Assembly (NCBI GenBank): GCA_021772835.1
Contig: JAJFLE010000065.1
Coordinates: 1 to 48,344, forward strand
From: Mariprofundus sp.
GTDB taxonomy: Bacteria > Pseudomonadota > Zetaproteobacteria > Mariprofundales > Mariprofundaceae
Length of the DNA: 48,344 nucleotides
Reading direction: 5' to 3'
Shown here: positions 33,582 to 42,692 of the stretch, piece after piece
Position numbering within the stretch: position 1 is the first letter of the stretch
How the letters are laid out: the number at the start of each line of letters is the position of its first letter
Translations under genes and position numbers: made by a program
The notes under the pieces: model-generated
The model's input: only the letters and a program-made list of their open reading frames with translations
Databases searched by the model: none
What the model was told of the DNA's origin: nothing

Positions 33582-34475
33582 TTAGTTTTCCTTAAGCTGT
33601 GAATGATGGGTGATTTCAAAGATCATCGGCGTCGAAAGGCTGGCAGGAATGTTACGCACAAGCTGTTTAAATGGAGTCTTCGCCATGATACTTGCCACAA
33701 ATACAATTAGCCCCTTATGCCTTTCTTTAAACACAGGATCATCATCGATGCGTTTGAAAGCCTTGTATAATAAGCCTTCTTCCAATGCACAGTTGAGTTT
33801 ATTCTGTTTGCAAAAACGTTTGACATTATAACAGGTGATGAAGTTCAGAGAGTTCCATATATCCGTGTCTGCATCTTTCGGCAGAAACAGGCGCTGACTT
33901 AATTTGCGGAAATGGCGAAAGACCGGCACCCCATAATGAGGTTCATAGGGGATGGTGTAATTAGGGCATGCATGCACCATCTTGCCATTCTCGTGTAATA
34001 CGGAAGCCATAGCGTTGATTGCATCTGGCCAGTCCGGAATGTGCTCCATAACATTGTTACTGAAAATCAGATCAAACGAGCCGTGTTCATCTGCAGTCAA
34101 TTGTTGCGCAGGCACTGTCAGTACCTCCAGCTGCAGGCTTGAAAAGTGCTGTCGAATAGCATCTTTTGTCTGGTCAAAAAGACCATAGCCGCCCAGGGCG
34201 GGTTCCAGAGCAATGACGGGATATCCCTGCTGTTTGAGAAACAGACTCAGCAGGCACAATCCTGCACCAACTTCCAGGATACGTTCTGCTAAGGCCAGGT
34301 GTTCGGCTACAAGATCAAGCGAAACGATACTTTCGTTAGCATAAGTACTCAGCAATGAAGAAATCTCAATGGCTGGTTTGCCTGTATTGGTGGAGACTTG
34401 CAGGGCTATGGCATCAAATGGAATTTGATCCAGAAACTCAAGCAGTTTGGGTTTTAATATCATAAAGTCAGTCAT
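33582..34475 (-). CDS. SAM-dependent methyltransferase
   Basis: The 297-residue protein has motif I RILEVGAGLCLLSLFL, strand 2 ending in ALEPALGG, and FDLIFSNNVMEHIPDWPDAI. A C-terminal extension of about 100 residues follows, with no recognisable domain. The start at 34475 has little ribosome binding site; ATG 34463 is an alternative. It is coupled to the following methyltransferase gene, so two consecutive methylations of one glycan are possible, by inference. Confidence 0.8.
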   Translation of the reverse strand: MTDFMILKPKLLEFLDQIPFDAIALQVSTNTGKPAIEISSLLSTYANESIVSLDLVAEHLALAERILEVGAGLCLLSLFLKQQGYPVIALEPALGGYGLFDQTKDAIRQHFSSLQLEVLTVPAQQLTADEHGSFDLIFSNNVMEHIPDWPDAINAMASVLHENGKMVHACPNYTIPYEPHYGVPVFRHFRKLSQRLFLPKDADTDIWNSLNFITCYNVKRFCKQNKLNCALEEGLLYKAFKRIDDDPVFKERHKGLIVFVASIMAKTPFKQLVRNIPASLSTPMIFEITHHSQLKEN

Positions 34476-34578
34476 AGATGAATTTGCAGCATAGGCCTTT
34501 GCCGTTTAAAAGGATGCAAAGAGACTATCATGACAGAGATATTGAGTTCAATGAAACAACGCGTGGCATGCTCGAACT

Positions 34579-35574
34579 TTATTCTGCATCATTATGCCTG
34601 CGCCTGTTAGTTTTCCAGGTTAAAGCGCCAATCGTATACTGGGGTTTACCATTGAGTTTGAGGTAGGTTCGACCGAGGTATTCCCCTATCATACCGATAC
34701 ATAATGTTTGTACTCCGCCGATAAACAGTATCGTAGCAATCAATGAAGCCCACCCGGCGGGTATTTCAGGGTGCAGCATTTTCTGGATAAAAATGATGCC
34801 TATCATGACGATGCTGAGCAGGGCGAGTGCAAAGCCCACAAAAGAGGCAAATCGAAGAGGCGATACCGAAAAGCTGGTTGCCATTTTCATCCACAAAGAA
34901 ATAGAGCTGAGCAGGCTATAGTTTCCTTCTCCTTCAAGGCGGGCCTGATGTTCGATATCAATAGTAGTTATTGATCGGGTTACATCCAGGATAAGGCCAT
35001 CTACATAGGCGTAAGGACCATCATATTTGATAACCTCTTCAACGACATCTCTGCGTACAGCTTTAAAAGATGAGAGATACAGGCCTTTGGGTTTGCCAAG
35101 AAATTTTAATGATGCCCAATCATTAAACTGGCTGCCCAGTTTTTTCCAAAGCGGGTGTTTGCGATTCAGATAACGGGTGTAGCAGACATCATAACCATTA
35201 GAAATTGCGGCGACCATTTTGCCAACGGCTTCAGGTGGATGCTGTAGATCATCATCCATAATGACCACGATATCACCAGATACATGATTCAGTCCGGCCA
35301 TGGTTGCATTATGCTGGCCGAAATTGCGCCGAAGGTTGATGCCTTTTACATAGTTATAGTCTTCAGCCAGGGTAGATATCACTGCCCAGCTATTGTCCGG
35401 ACTACAGTCGTTTACCAGAATCAGTTCAAACCGATCAGCGAGTTTTTCACTGACCATCGCTTTGGATATTTCTGTTACCAGTCGTGGTAAAATCGGCTCA
35501 CTTCGATATACCGGAATGACAATGGAGACCAGAATGTGTGCAAGGGATGTGTTTTCCATATCATTTTGAACCAC
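34579..35574 (-). CDS. GtrB/ArnC-type polyprenyl-phosphate glycosyltransferase (GT2)
   Basis: The 331-residue protein has a GT2 catalytic domain (VSIVIPVYRSE, LVNDCSPDNS, NLRRNFGQHNA, MDDDLQHPPE) and two C-terminal membrane helices ending in GMIGEYLGRTYLKLNGKPQY, the signature of the DPM1/GtrB/ArnC family. These enzymes move a sugar from a nucleotide donor to undecaprenyl phosphate. GTG 35574 is preferred because AGGAG lies 5 bp upstream; the ATG at 35559 is too far from it. It can supply the PMT-like transferase at 30580-31944. It is divergent from lptF. Confidence 0.9.
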   Translation of the reverse strand: MVQNDMENTSLAHILVSIVIPVYRSEPILPRLVTEISKAMVSEKLADRFELILVNDCSPDNSWAVISTLAEDYNYVKGINLRRNFGQHNATMAGLNHVSGDIVVIMDDDLQHPPEAVGKMVAAISNGYDVCYTRYLNRKHPLWKKLGSQFNDWASLKFLGKPKGLYLSSFKAVRRDVVEEVIKYDGPYAYVDGLILDVTRSITTIDIEHQARLEGEGNYSLLSSISLWMKMATSFSVSPLRFASFVGFALALLSIVMIGIIFIQKMLHPEIPAGWASLIATILFIGGVQTLCIGMIGEYLGRTYLKLNGKPQYTIGALTWKTNRRRHNDAE

Positions 35575-35828
35575 GCCAACTCCTGCCTGACCAGTATATT
35601 TTGTTTCCTTACATCCTGTTTAAATATTTGTTGTTTGCAGGGTGCAGGAGAAGGTCTCGTTTGTAGAGCTAATCTTATCAAAAGCCTTGCATATTACAGC
35701 AACAATTTTGAAAGTGCATAATGGCGAATAGAATATAATTAGTGATCTGGTGCGATCTGTGACTTTTTTCCATAGTATGGCTGCACCCTTGGCTTGCATG
35801 GTGGAGATAACGAAGGTGATGAAGTGAC

Positions 35829-36986
35829 ATGATTCTTGACCGTTACATATTACGTCTTTGGTTAGGCCCCTTTATGGGCGGTCTGATCCTTGTCATGGGG
35901 GTGTTGCTAATTGGGCGTGCGCTCAAGCTGCTGGGAACAGTCAGTGATAGTGGCCAGGCCTGGTCACTGATAGCAGAACTTCTGGTGTTGACGATGCCGT
36001 ATTTTTTCCTGTTGACCGTACCCATGGCATTTTTTCTCTCTATGCAGAATACTATTAGTGCCCTGCAACAAAATAGCGAGATGGACGCACTGCGTGCTTC
36101 AGGCATCTCCTATACCCGTATATTCAGAAGTTTCTTTGCTCTGGTCATTGCACTCTGGCTTGGACTGACCTTCACCTCAATGGTGTTATTACCGCAAGGT
36201 CAGCTCGGTTTTAATAATATTCTGACAAAAATATATGCCATGAAGGGTGTGATTACCTTTTCACCGCAGCGATTTACGCAAGGTTTTGATGGTGTCACGG
36301 TGTATGTTGATGGTGAAGATGAACAGGGCACGTATCACGGTGTGATTCTTGAAGATCATCGTGATGGCGTATCGGTTGTTTATACCGCCGAATCGGCCCA
36401 GTTTGTCATGAGTGGAAGCTATCTTGAGTTGAAGATGCAACGTGGCGTCAGGCTGGAAGGTCAGGCTGATGACCAGCGCATGCTCACCTTTATTGATTAT
36501 GTGGTCTCCATTCCCGTTTCGGATGGAAGCTGGCAAAAGCGGGAATCGTCTGAGCATGTCACCATGATGACCGCTCAAGAGCTATGGCAGTCGATGCAAA
36601 ATAGTGGCGAGGCTGAGACAGTTGCAGAATGGAATCGGCGCATTCTACTGCCAACTACAGTGTTACTGCTGTTTTTCTTTGCCCTGCCATTGTCATTAAC
36701 ACAAAAACGATCAGGTAAAGCAGGTTCTCTGATTGCGGGCATAGCTCTGCTCGTCATTGTCTATAATGTGCAGCTGATGTTGCACAGGCAGGTGAGTCAG
36801 GGCGCTTTTCCGGGCTGGACGATGTGGGCTGCTCAAGTGCTGATGATGGGCTTGGGTATATTCTCCTGGATGAGTGCTGAGCAGGGACGTATGCCTAAAG
36901 TCTTTTCCCGTGTCGGAGACTCGTTTTACTGGTTGCATCAGGCTATCCGGCACAGAATTGCACATCGCTGGGTCAAAAAAAATTAA
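35829..36986 (+). CDS. lptF: LPS export system permease LptF
   Basis: The 385-residue YjgP/YjgQ-family protein has three N-terminal and three C-terminal membrane helices around a periplasmic beta-jellyroll (about residues 100-280). Family features include MILDRYILRLWLGPF, ALRASGISYTRIF (the coupling helix to the LptB ATPase) and RRILLPTTVLLLFFFALPLS. It extracts LPS from the inner membrane with LptB2 and LptG. lptG is not in the window. A -10-like TATAAT at 35734-35739 lies in the 254-bp divergent spacer; its -35 is unclear. LptF rather than LptG is my judgement from the N-terminus. Confidence 0.85.
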   Translation: MILDRYILRLWLGPFMGGLILVMGVLLIGRALKLLGTVSDSGQAWSLIAELLVLTMPYFFLLTVPMAFFLSMQNTISALQQNSEMDALRASGISYTRIFRSFFALVIALWLGLTFTSMVLLPQGQLGFNNILTKIYAMKGVITFSPQRFTQGFDGVTVYVDGEDEQGTYHGVILEDHRDGVSVVYTAESAQFVMSGSYLELKMQRGVRLEGQADDQRMLTFIDYVVSIPVSDGSWQKRESSEHVTMMTAQELWQSMQNSGEAETVAEWNRRILLPTTVLLLFFFALPLSLTQKRSGKAGSLIAGIALLVIVYNVQLMLHRQVSQGAFPGWTMWAAQVLMMGLGIFSWMSAEQGRMPKVFSRVGDSFYWLHQAIRHRIAHRWVKKN

Positions 36987-36987
36987 G

Positions 36988-38037
36988 CTATTTCAACGTT
37001 ATAGAAGCATAGATATCAAGATATTCACGTGCCACATCCTGCCAGCTATGCTGATAAAGCGGGGGAGTAAACGTGCGGTTTAACAGCGTGTCACATGCTT
37101 TAACCCAGTCTGTAATCACAGCATTTTCATCCAGGACTATGCCCTGAAAGGCTGCAATCTCTTTGGCTGCACCACACTGGCTGGATACAAGAGCCGGCAC
37201 CTGCGTAGCTAAAGCCTCTGTGACGACCATGCCGAAGGGTTCACGCCGGGCCGGATGCAACAGCAGATCCATCTGAGGCAGGAATTCGCGTGAATCAGTG
37301 AGTCCCAGCAAGCGGTAACCGCCTTGCCACTGTTTGAACAGGTGGGATACTGTTTCCGGTTCCGGCCCTAGCACCCATAATTCACAATCCGGGCGCTGCT
37401 CGCGCAGCTGTTCAACGATAGCCACGGCACGGTCTAGTCCTTTGCGTTTCCACTCCTTGCCAATGAAACCAATAATGCCACCCTTGGACGGAATATCCCG
37501 GTCTGGCCGCAAGACTCCGGGCTCTACACCCGGCACAACGGGATGGGTTAACCGCTGTTCAACTTCCGGGTAAGCATCAAGCAGTTCCCCTGCAATCAAT
37601 TCCGAATTAGGCGAAATTTTCTGTACCTGTGGGCCGCACAGTTCACGCTTTTCCAGCCACAGGTTTACATAAACTCTCAGAGAAATGCGTTTCCACCAGC
37701 CGGACTGACGAATGCGGGCAAAGGGCGGGCCATGAAAGGTGCTGATGTGGTGTACGCCGGTAGTTTCATGGCTATGAATGATAGTGTTGGGTTGAGGCCT
37801 ATCCTTGATCCAGGCTGTGACCTTGCGGGAAAAGAGCAGGGCGGATAACCAGCGCGGCTTGCGCATGCCTTGCCCGAGCCTGTGAACCTGAACATTTTCA
37901 GGCGGCTGTACGTGGCACTGCTCACAAAGCACATGCACATTTGCACCCAGTTCAGCCTGAGCTTTAATCACTTCCAGGGCATAACGTTCCATGCCACCGA
38001 CCGGGCCGTACTGACGAACAATATGCAGTATTTTCAT
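36988..38037 (-). CDS. GT4-family glycosyltransferase
   Basis: The 349-residue GT-B enzyme has the glycine-rich N-terminus ILHIVRQYGPVGGMERYALE, the central donor-binding domain beginning GGIIGFIGKEWKRKGLDRAV, and the EPFGMVVTEALA motif (E-x7-E). It is coded in the LPS-core run with heptosyltransferases and probably adds a hexose to the core, as WaaG does. The substrate is not readable from sequence. It ends 2 bp from the convergent lptF stop. Confidence 0.87.
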   Translation of the reverse strand: MKILHIVRQYGPVGGMERYALEVIKAQAELGANVHVLCEQCHVQPPENVQVHRLGQGMRKPRWLSALLFSRKVTAWIKDRPQPNTIIHSHETTGVHHISTFHGPPFARIRQSGWWKRISLRVYVNLWLEKRELCGPQVQKISPNSELIAGELLDAYPEVEQRLTHPVVPGVEPGVLRPDRDIPSKGGIIGFIGKEWKRKGLDRAVAIVEQLREQRPDCELWVLGPEPETVSHLFKQWQGGYRLLGLTDSREFLPQMDLLLHPARREPFGMVVTEALATQVPALVSSQCGAAKEIAAFQGIVLDENAVITDWVKACDTLLNRTFTPPLYQHSWQDVAREYLDIYASITLK

Positions 38038-38051
38038 GCGAGTTGATTATC

Positions 38052-38819
38052 TCAGATCTTTTTCTGCAATTCGTAGGCTTTGGCAAATTTCAGGAAGGTG
38101 GTCAGCGTTGAGGTCATGCTGTGTGTTAGTCCGGCAATGCCGTCGAGAAAGCCCAACATCAAAATGTAGCCACGTATGAAGCGCCAACAGGAGCGTGAGA
38201 ACAGCTGTAAGAAATTCACCTTTTTACCGGATTTTACGATAATTTCTGCCTGCAAGTCGGTATAATGGTTAATTTTCTCAATATACTCGGCAAGCGATTC
38301 AACAGTTCTGTGACGGATGCTCCCCTCCAGTTTATTTGTAGGGCCGCTGATCTCGATATGTTCGTGGATCGGACGGGTATTCCAGTCACCGGCTTGTCGG
38401 TTGAACAGGCGGATATGCGGATCAGGGTAGGCTTCGCCATGACGTAACCATCGGCCCATGAGGAAATGTTCGAAGTTGCATTCAAAAGCAACAACGGATT
38501 CAGCCAGGTTTTGAAATGCACTTCTTATACTGACGGCCAAATCGTCGGTGACATATTCGTCAGCATCGAGATTGAGAATCCAGTCGTATTTGGCTTGTTT
38601 GCTAGCAAACTGCTTTTGCGCACCGTAACCTGGCCAGTCGTTATGCATGACTCTGGCGCCATGGGCCTCAGCAATTTCGACAGTTCTGTCCGTACTGCCG
38701 GAGTCCACGACAACGATATCGTCAGCCCACATGACACTTTTCAGACACTCACCAATGCGCTTTTCCTCATTGCAGGCAATGATGGTGATGCTGATTGGCA
38801 GTTTGTCCGAGTTATTCAT
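38052..38819 (-). CDS. GT2-family glycosyltransferase, WaaE/KdtX-like
   Basis: The 255-residue protein has ISITIIACNEEKRIGECL, VVVDSGSTDRTVEIAEAHG and ILNLDADEYV, the DxD region of the beta-1,4-glucosyltransferases WaaE/KdtX/LgtF that modify heptose I. The later HGEAYPDPHIRLFNRQ block is also typical. It overlaps the carbamoyltransferase gene by 4 bp. Assignment to core-heptose glucosylation is by similarity and context. Confidence 0.87.
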   Translation of the reverse strand: MNNSDKLPISITIIACNEEKRIGECLKSVMWADDIVVVDSGSTDRTVEIAEAHGARVMHNDWPGYGAQKQFASKQAKYDWILNLDADEYVTDDLAVSIRSAFQNLAESVVAFECNFEHFLMGRWLRHGEAYPDPHIRLFNRQAGDWNTRPIHEHIEISGPTNKLEGSIRHRTVESLAEYIEKINHYTDLQAEIIVKSGKKVNFLQLFSRSCWRFIRGYILMLGFLDGIAGLTHSMTSTLTTFLKFAKAYELQKKI

Positions 38820-40510
38820 TCCGGCAGGTGTATCAGGAAAGGTCCGAGAATCAATGCATCGAGCCTGGCATCGAGAAAGGCGCGAATAGCATCCGATGCC
38901 GAACAGACAATCGGCTCCTCATGCATGTTGAAGCTGGTGTTGATGACACTGGCGATGCCGCTCAAAGCATGGTACTCGTGCAGAATATCGTGATAGTCCG
39001 CATTATCTTCACGCAGTATCACCTGAGGGCGTGCCGTCTGGTCCACATGCACGGCTGCCGGAATATTCTTTTTGGCCAGATCGGTTGCGTTATATGTGAG
39101 CGTCATAAAGCGGGCAGCCTTGTGCTCGGGTTTCCAGTCCGGGAAATAATCATGGCAGTGCTCTTCCAGAATCACCGGCGCAAACGGCATAAACTCGGTG
39201 CGCTGGAACTTTTTGTTCAGCCAGTCGTTGATATCCGGGTCGGAGCAGGGAGCCATGACTGTGCGATTGCCCAGTGCGCGCGGTCCATATTCCATACCCC
39301 CGCAGGCACGAGCGACCACCTTGCCATTGGCAAGAAGCCCGGCAGCTGCTTTGGCCATGTTTTCAGGACGCAAATAGCTGATGCCGCTCTCTTTTAGTGC
39401 TTCTTCTGCGCTCTCATCAGTGATGACCGAACCGAGATAGATATTATTCATGAATCGCGGCAGCTCACCTGGATTCAGGTCGGCATAGGCCTGCAGGGCA
39501 GCACCGGTTGCAAGGCCACCATCACCCATATTCGGATGAATGTAGATATTTTCAATGCCCGGCAGTTCAAGAATATACTGATTCAGCTTTACATTGGCGA
39601 AAATCCCTCCGGCCAGTGCCAGGTAACGTACGCCCAAATTGGAAGCGTAGGACTCCACCTTGTCGCATACCAGTTTTTCAGTGAATTTCTGCAAGCCGGC
39701 AGCGATATCTTCTTTACTCAATCCTTCTGTCAGCTCACGAATGCTGTTTTGAGCCATGTCGCCATGCTGTCTGAGCGTACACTTGGCCAGTTTGGCCTGC
39801 AGCAGGTGATCCCAGTCATCCGGATTGGCCAGCTCCATCAGGCGGCTATAAAGCGGTTCAGGTTTGCCGAATGCGGCCAGTCCCAGCACCTTGCCTTCGT
39901 GGCGGGTAGCCTTGAAACCGAGGAAAATGGTGAAGGCGGAGTAGAGCAGGGCAAGGCTGTTAAGCGCATGCAGATGTTCTACATGCTGCATCCTGCCGTG
40001 TTCACCGATCCATACCGAACCCCAGGAGAAATCACCTGAGCCATCCATGGAAATCACACCTACCTTTTCACCCTTGAATGGTGAGGAAAAGTAAGCCGAT
40101 GCCGCATGCGCCTGGTGATGTTCGACAACGGTGAGCGGCTTGCTGTTGAACGCTTCCGGTAATTTCGGACGTTTTCTGAGCAGACGTGTATAGCGGTTGA
40201 GCTGCTGTTTACGGTAAAAGCTACGGATGTCGCTGTCTTCTTTGCCAAGCTCCGCGATATGTTTATACAGCCGATCCAGGGCAGGGCGCTGCTGTGCATG
40301 ATCCAGTCCGGCCAGCGCAATCTGATCCACCTGATCTGCTGAAATACCTGCAATGGTGAGTACCTCGTCAATGGCTGCATGTGGGTAGCTGTTGTCCATC
40401 TTGACCCGCGACAAACGCTCTTCTTCAATAGCTGCTACTACTTCACCATCCCTGATTACTGCGGCAGAGGTGTTGTGGTGGGCGATATCGTTAATACCAA
40501 GTATGATCAT
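38816..40510 (-). CDS. NodU/CmcH-family carbamoyltransferase
   Basis: The 564-residue protein has the N-terminal HSP70-like carbamoyladenylate-forming domain (GINDIAHHNTSAAVIRDG, EHHQAHAASAYFSSPF, MDGSGDFSWGS) and the C-terminal YrdC-like region (GGMEYGPRALGNRTVMAPC, FMPFAPVILEE). The family transfers a carbamoyl group from carbamoyl phosphate, via an AMP intermediate, to hydroxyls. In an LPS-core cluster the likely acceptor is a core sugar, as with heptose carbamoylation in Pseudomonas. Start ATG 40510 lies 39 bp after the preceding methyltransferase gene. Confidence 0.9.
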   Translation of the reverse strand: MIILGINDIAHHNTSAAVIRDGEVVAAIEEERLSRVKMDNSYPHAAIDEVLTIAGISADQVDQIALAGLDHAQQRPALDRLYKHIAELGKEDSDIRSFYRKQQLNRYTRLLRKRPKLPEAFNSKPLTVVEHHQAHAASAYFSSPFKGEKVGVISMDGSGDFSWGSVWIGEHGRMQHVEHLHALNSLALLYSAFTIFLGFKATRHEGKVLGLAAFGKPEPLYSRLMELANPDDWDHLLQAKLAKCTLRQHGDMAQNSIRELTEGLSKEDIAAGLQKFTEKLVCDKVESYASNLGVRYLALAGGIFANVKLNQYILELPGIENIYIHPNMGDGGLATGAALQAYADLNPGELPRFMNNIYLGSVITDESAEEALKESGISYLRPENMAKAAAGLLANGKVVARACGGMEYGPRALGNRTVMAPCSDPDINDWLNKKFQRTEFMPFAPVILEEHCHDYFPDWKPEHKAARFMTLTYNATDLAKKNIPAAVHVDQTARPQVILREDNADYHDILHEYHALSGIASVINTSFNMHEEPIVCSASDAIRAFLDARLDALILGPFLIHLPE

Positions 40511-40549
40511 GCTGTGTCCTTTGCCTGAAAAAGGGTCATTATTCGCAAG

Positions 40550-41149
40550 TTAATCCTTGATCGCTTCCAGTTCAAAATAGACGCTGGAGGCAGGGAATAT
40601 CCATGCCAGGCGACGCTCGAACTGCCAGGAGAAGGCATTGGCAACCAGACTGATACCGAGAGCCGTGGTCAGGTCATCAAAGAAAATTTTGCTGTCGGTC
40701 AGTTTATAACGGCAATTGTAAAATTCCCACTCATGCGAATCTTCACAAAAATAGTCGAAGGAACCGCGCGCGAAGAAGTGACAGTGCTGCCAGTGGCGAT
40801 AAGCCTCTACACTGGAGAAATGGGGTGTATTGATGATCAGTTTCCCGCCCGGTTTAAGCAAGCGGTAAAACTCTTCCATGATGGCGGGCAGATCCTGAAA
40901 ATGCTCCAGAAAATGGAAACACCAGATCATATCAAAGCTGTTCTCTTCAAACGGGTAGGGGAACTGCAGCAGATCATAGGTGACATCGGCCTGTAACTCT
41001 GCAGGCATATAGGAGCGGACATTGTAATCAAGTCCTGTCGCACCTTTGAATTTTACGCACCCACAGGCGACATCGAGCACCTTCTTTCCTGCGTATTCAG
41101 CCTCATAACGGGCTTTCCGCTTCAGCGGGTGGTCAAATAATCGTGCCAT
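40550..41149 (-). CDS. SAM-dependent methyltransferase of the LPS cluster
   Basis: The 199-residue protein has a degenerate motif I (VLDVACGCVKFKGATGLDYN), FDMIWCFHFLEHFQDLPAIM and LLKPGGKLIINTPH, typical of methyltransferase-11 family proteins in polysaccharide clusters. Its motif I has cysteines in place of the usual glycines, and the protein has no extra domain. The target is unknown. It stands 107 bp downstream of the DUF3108 gene. Confidence 0.75.
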   Translation of the reverse strand: MARLFDHPLKRKARYEAEYAGKKVLDVACGCVKFKGATGLDYNVRSYMPAELQADVTYDLLQFPYPFEENSFDMIWCFHFLEHFQDLPAIMEEFYRLLKPGGKLIINTPHFSSVEAYRHWQHCHFFARGSFDYFCEDSHEWEFYNCRYKLTDSKIFFDDLTTALGISLVANAFSWQFERRLAWIFPASSVYFELEAIKD

Positions 41150-41256
41150 TGCAGTCCAATCCTTGAATGATGATGTACAACGTGTTCAATATTGTTGGCG
41201 AAGGTTACCAGCAAGCGAGCCAAACTCCCAACGCGGTGAATCTATTGCCAGACGCA

Positions 41257-42126
41257 TTACTTATTGAGCGCTGTCGTTTCAGATTTTTGTAATGTTGCAG
41301 TTGGATTTCTGTAAGCAGTCAGGTGAGCTATGATGCGGCCAAACTTGATTTTGGCGATCATCTTGATCGGAATATGGCGTGCATCATCGCTCATCCACAG
41401 TGTCATTTCCCCCTTGTTGGTGAAAATGCCCTCTGACTTCAGCTTGGGTTTGACAATGATGCAGCTGACGTTTTCACCCCATGGTGCTTTCACGGTTTCT
41501 TTTTCATCAGCGATGTTGACTTCAATTTCGTATCGTTTGCGTGAATCAAATACCGGAATTTTAATGGTTTTTCCGGCCTTCAGATCCAGGTTGCGTACGG
41601 CCAGGAATGCATCAATCACACTCAGGTGACCGGCTGGCACATCGAAATGTTCTGTCACCTGATTCTGGGTATGGGTCACCTGATTGCTCTGCCAGAGGAA
41701 TTCAGTACGTTTTTTCGCTGAGTACTTGCGCTCTTGCAGGTTGGCATCGAATACGGTGCTCTGCATTTTTCCATTGATACAGATGCCTTCAGCAGTGATG
41801 TAGTCACGCACTTTTCTGAAGATATCCAGAGCTTTGTTGGTTTTTGCAACAGTCTTTACCTGCCAGCCGTTCTGTGCAGGAAGAATATCCATGGTAGCCG
41901 AGCCTGCATTGATAAACTCCCAGCCAACATCAAAGCTCAGGTGTTCGCCAATGAATGGCATGCATGGCGCTTCTTTTTTTGCAGGTACTTTAGCCGTATC
42001 CGGGGTTTTAGTGATTGTTTCAGCAGGAGACTCAACAGGTGTTTCATCATAAATATCGTCAGCGCCTGCAGATGCTGGCAGCCAAAGAGCAACCAGTGTC
42101 AGTGCAAACAGATGATGGAGCTTCAC
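41257..42126 (-). CDS. DUF3108 family periplasmic protein
   Basis: The 289-residue protein is predicted to start at GTG 42126, which overlaps the stop of the ICMT-like gene (GTGA) and gives a proper signal peptide (MKLHHLFALTLVALWLPASA, cleavage near GADD). The longer frame to 42198 lacks one. A Thr/Pro-rich linker precedes the DUF3108 beta domain (GEHLSFDVGWEFINAGSATM, WMSDDARHIPIKMIAKIKFG). Function is not established; similar proteins are often next to envelope genes. Confidence 0.8.
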   Translation of the reverse strand: MKLHHLFALTLVALWLPASAGADDIYDETPVESPAETITKTPDTAKVPAKKEAPCMPFIGEHLSFDVGWEFINAGSATMDILPAQNGWQVKTVAKTNKALDIFRKVRDYITAEGICINGKMQSTVFDANLQERKYSAKKRTEFLWQSNQVTHTQNQVTEHFDVPAGHLSVIDAFLAVRNLDLKAGKTIKIPVFDSRKRYEIEVNIADEKETVKAPWGENVSCIIVKPKLKSEGIFTNKGEMTLWMSDDARHIPIKMIAKIKFGRIIAHLTAYRNPTATLQKSETTALNK

Positions 42127-42692
42127 CAACTGCCGTGCCACCAGCCGAGAACAACCATGATAACCAGGCCACCCAGTAGTGCTGAAGCATGTTTCCATTC
42201 CCGGTGTTGTTTTACCAAACCCCAGCTGAATGAGCCACCGAAAACCTTGGAGCTCCAGCGAGGAAGCAGGGCGGGGGTGATTTTCATGAAATCGCTATAG
42301 GTATCTCCGAACTTTCCGATAAGGTAGTTCTCCTCATTTTTCCATGTCGGCATATAAATCATAAAGAATGAAATAGTGACAATAATAAAGGCAAGCATGC
42401 TGTCAGCGACGATGCAGAAGCCAATGGCGATGATCAGGTGTCCGAGATAAAGCGGGTGGCGGCACATCGCATAGGGACCGGTTTGCGTGACTTCAGCCAT
42501 CTTGTGGATATGGCCGGAAGCCCAGATGCGCAGTGTCTCACCTATGACAATGATGACCAGGCCAATCAGCCAGCTGGATTGAGTCGGCTTGGCAAACACT
42601 ATGATGGCCAACGCCATCAGGATGCTGGCCGGGATGCGTGCGCGCAGTAAGGTTTTATGCAACTTTTGCGCGGATGTTTGTTCAGAGCTCAT
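42123..42692 (-). CDS. Isoprenylcysteine carboxyl methyltransferase (ICMT)-like membrane protein
   Basis: The 189-residue protein has four to five hydrophobic helices and the C-terminal SAM-binding motifs of the ICMT/PEMT group: GPYAMCRHPLYLGHLI and NEENYLIGKFGDTYSDFMK. Bacterial members methylate unidentified small or lipid substrates. The gene overlaps waaC by 11 bp and DUF3108 by 4 bp, so it belongs to the same transcript. Confidence 0.85.
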   Translation of the reverse strand: MSSEQTSAQKLHKTLLRARIPASILMALAIIVFAKPTQSSWLIGLVIIVIGETLRIWASGHIHKMAEVTQTGPYAMCRHPLYLGHLIIAIGFCIVADSMLAFIIVTISFFMIYMPTWKNEENYLIGKFGDTYSDFMKITPALLPRWSSKVFGGSFSWGLVKQHREWKHASALLGGLVIMVVLGWWHGSW

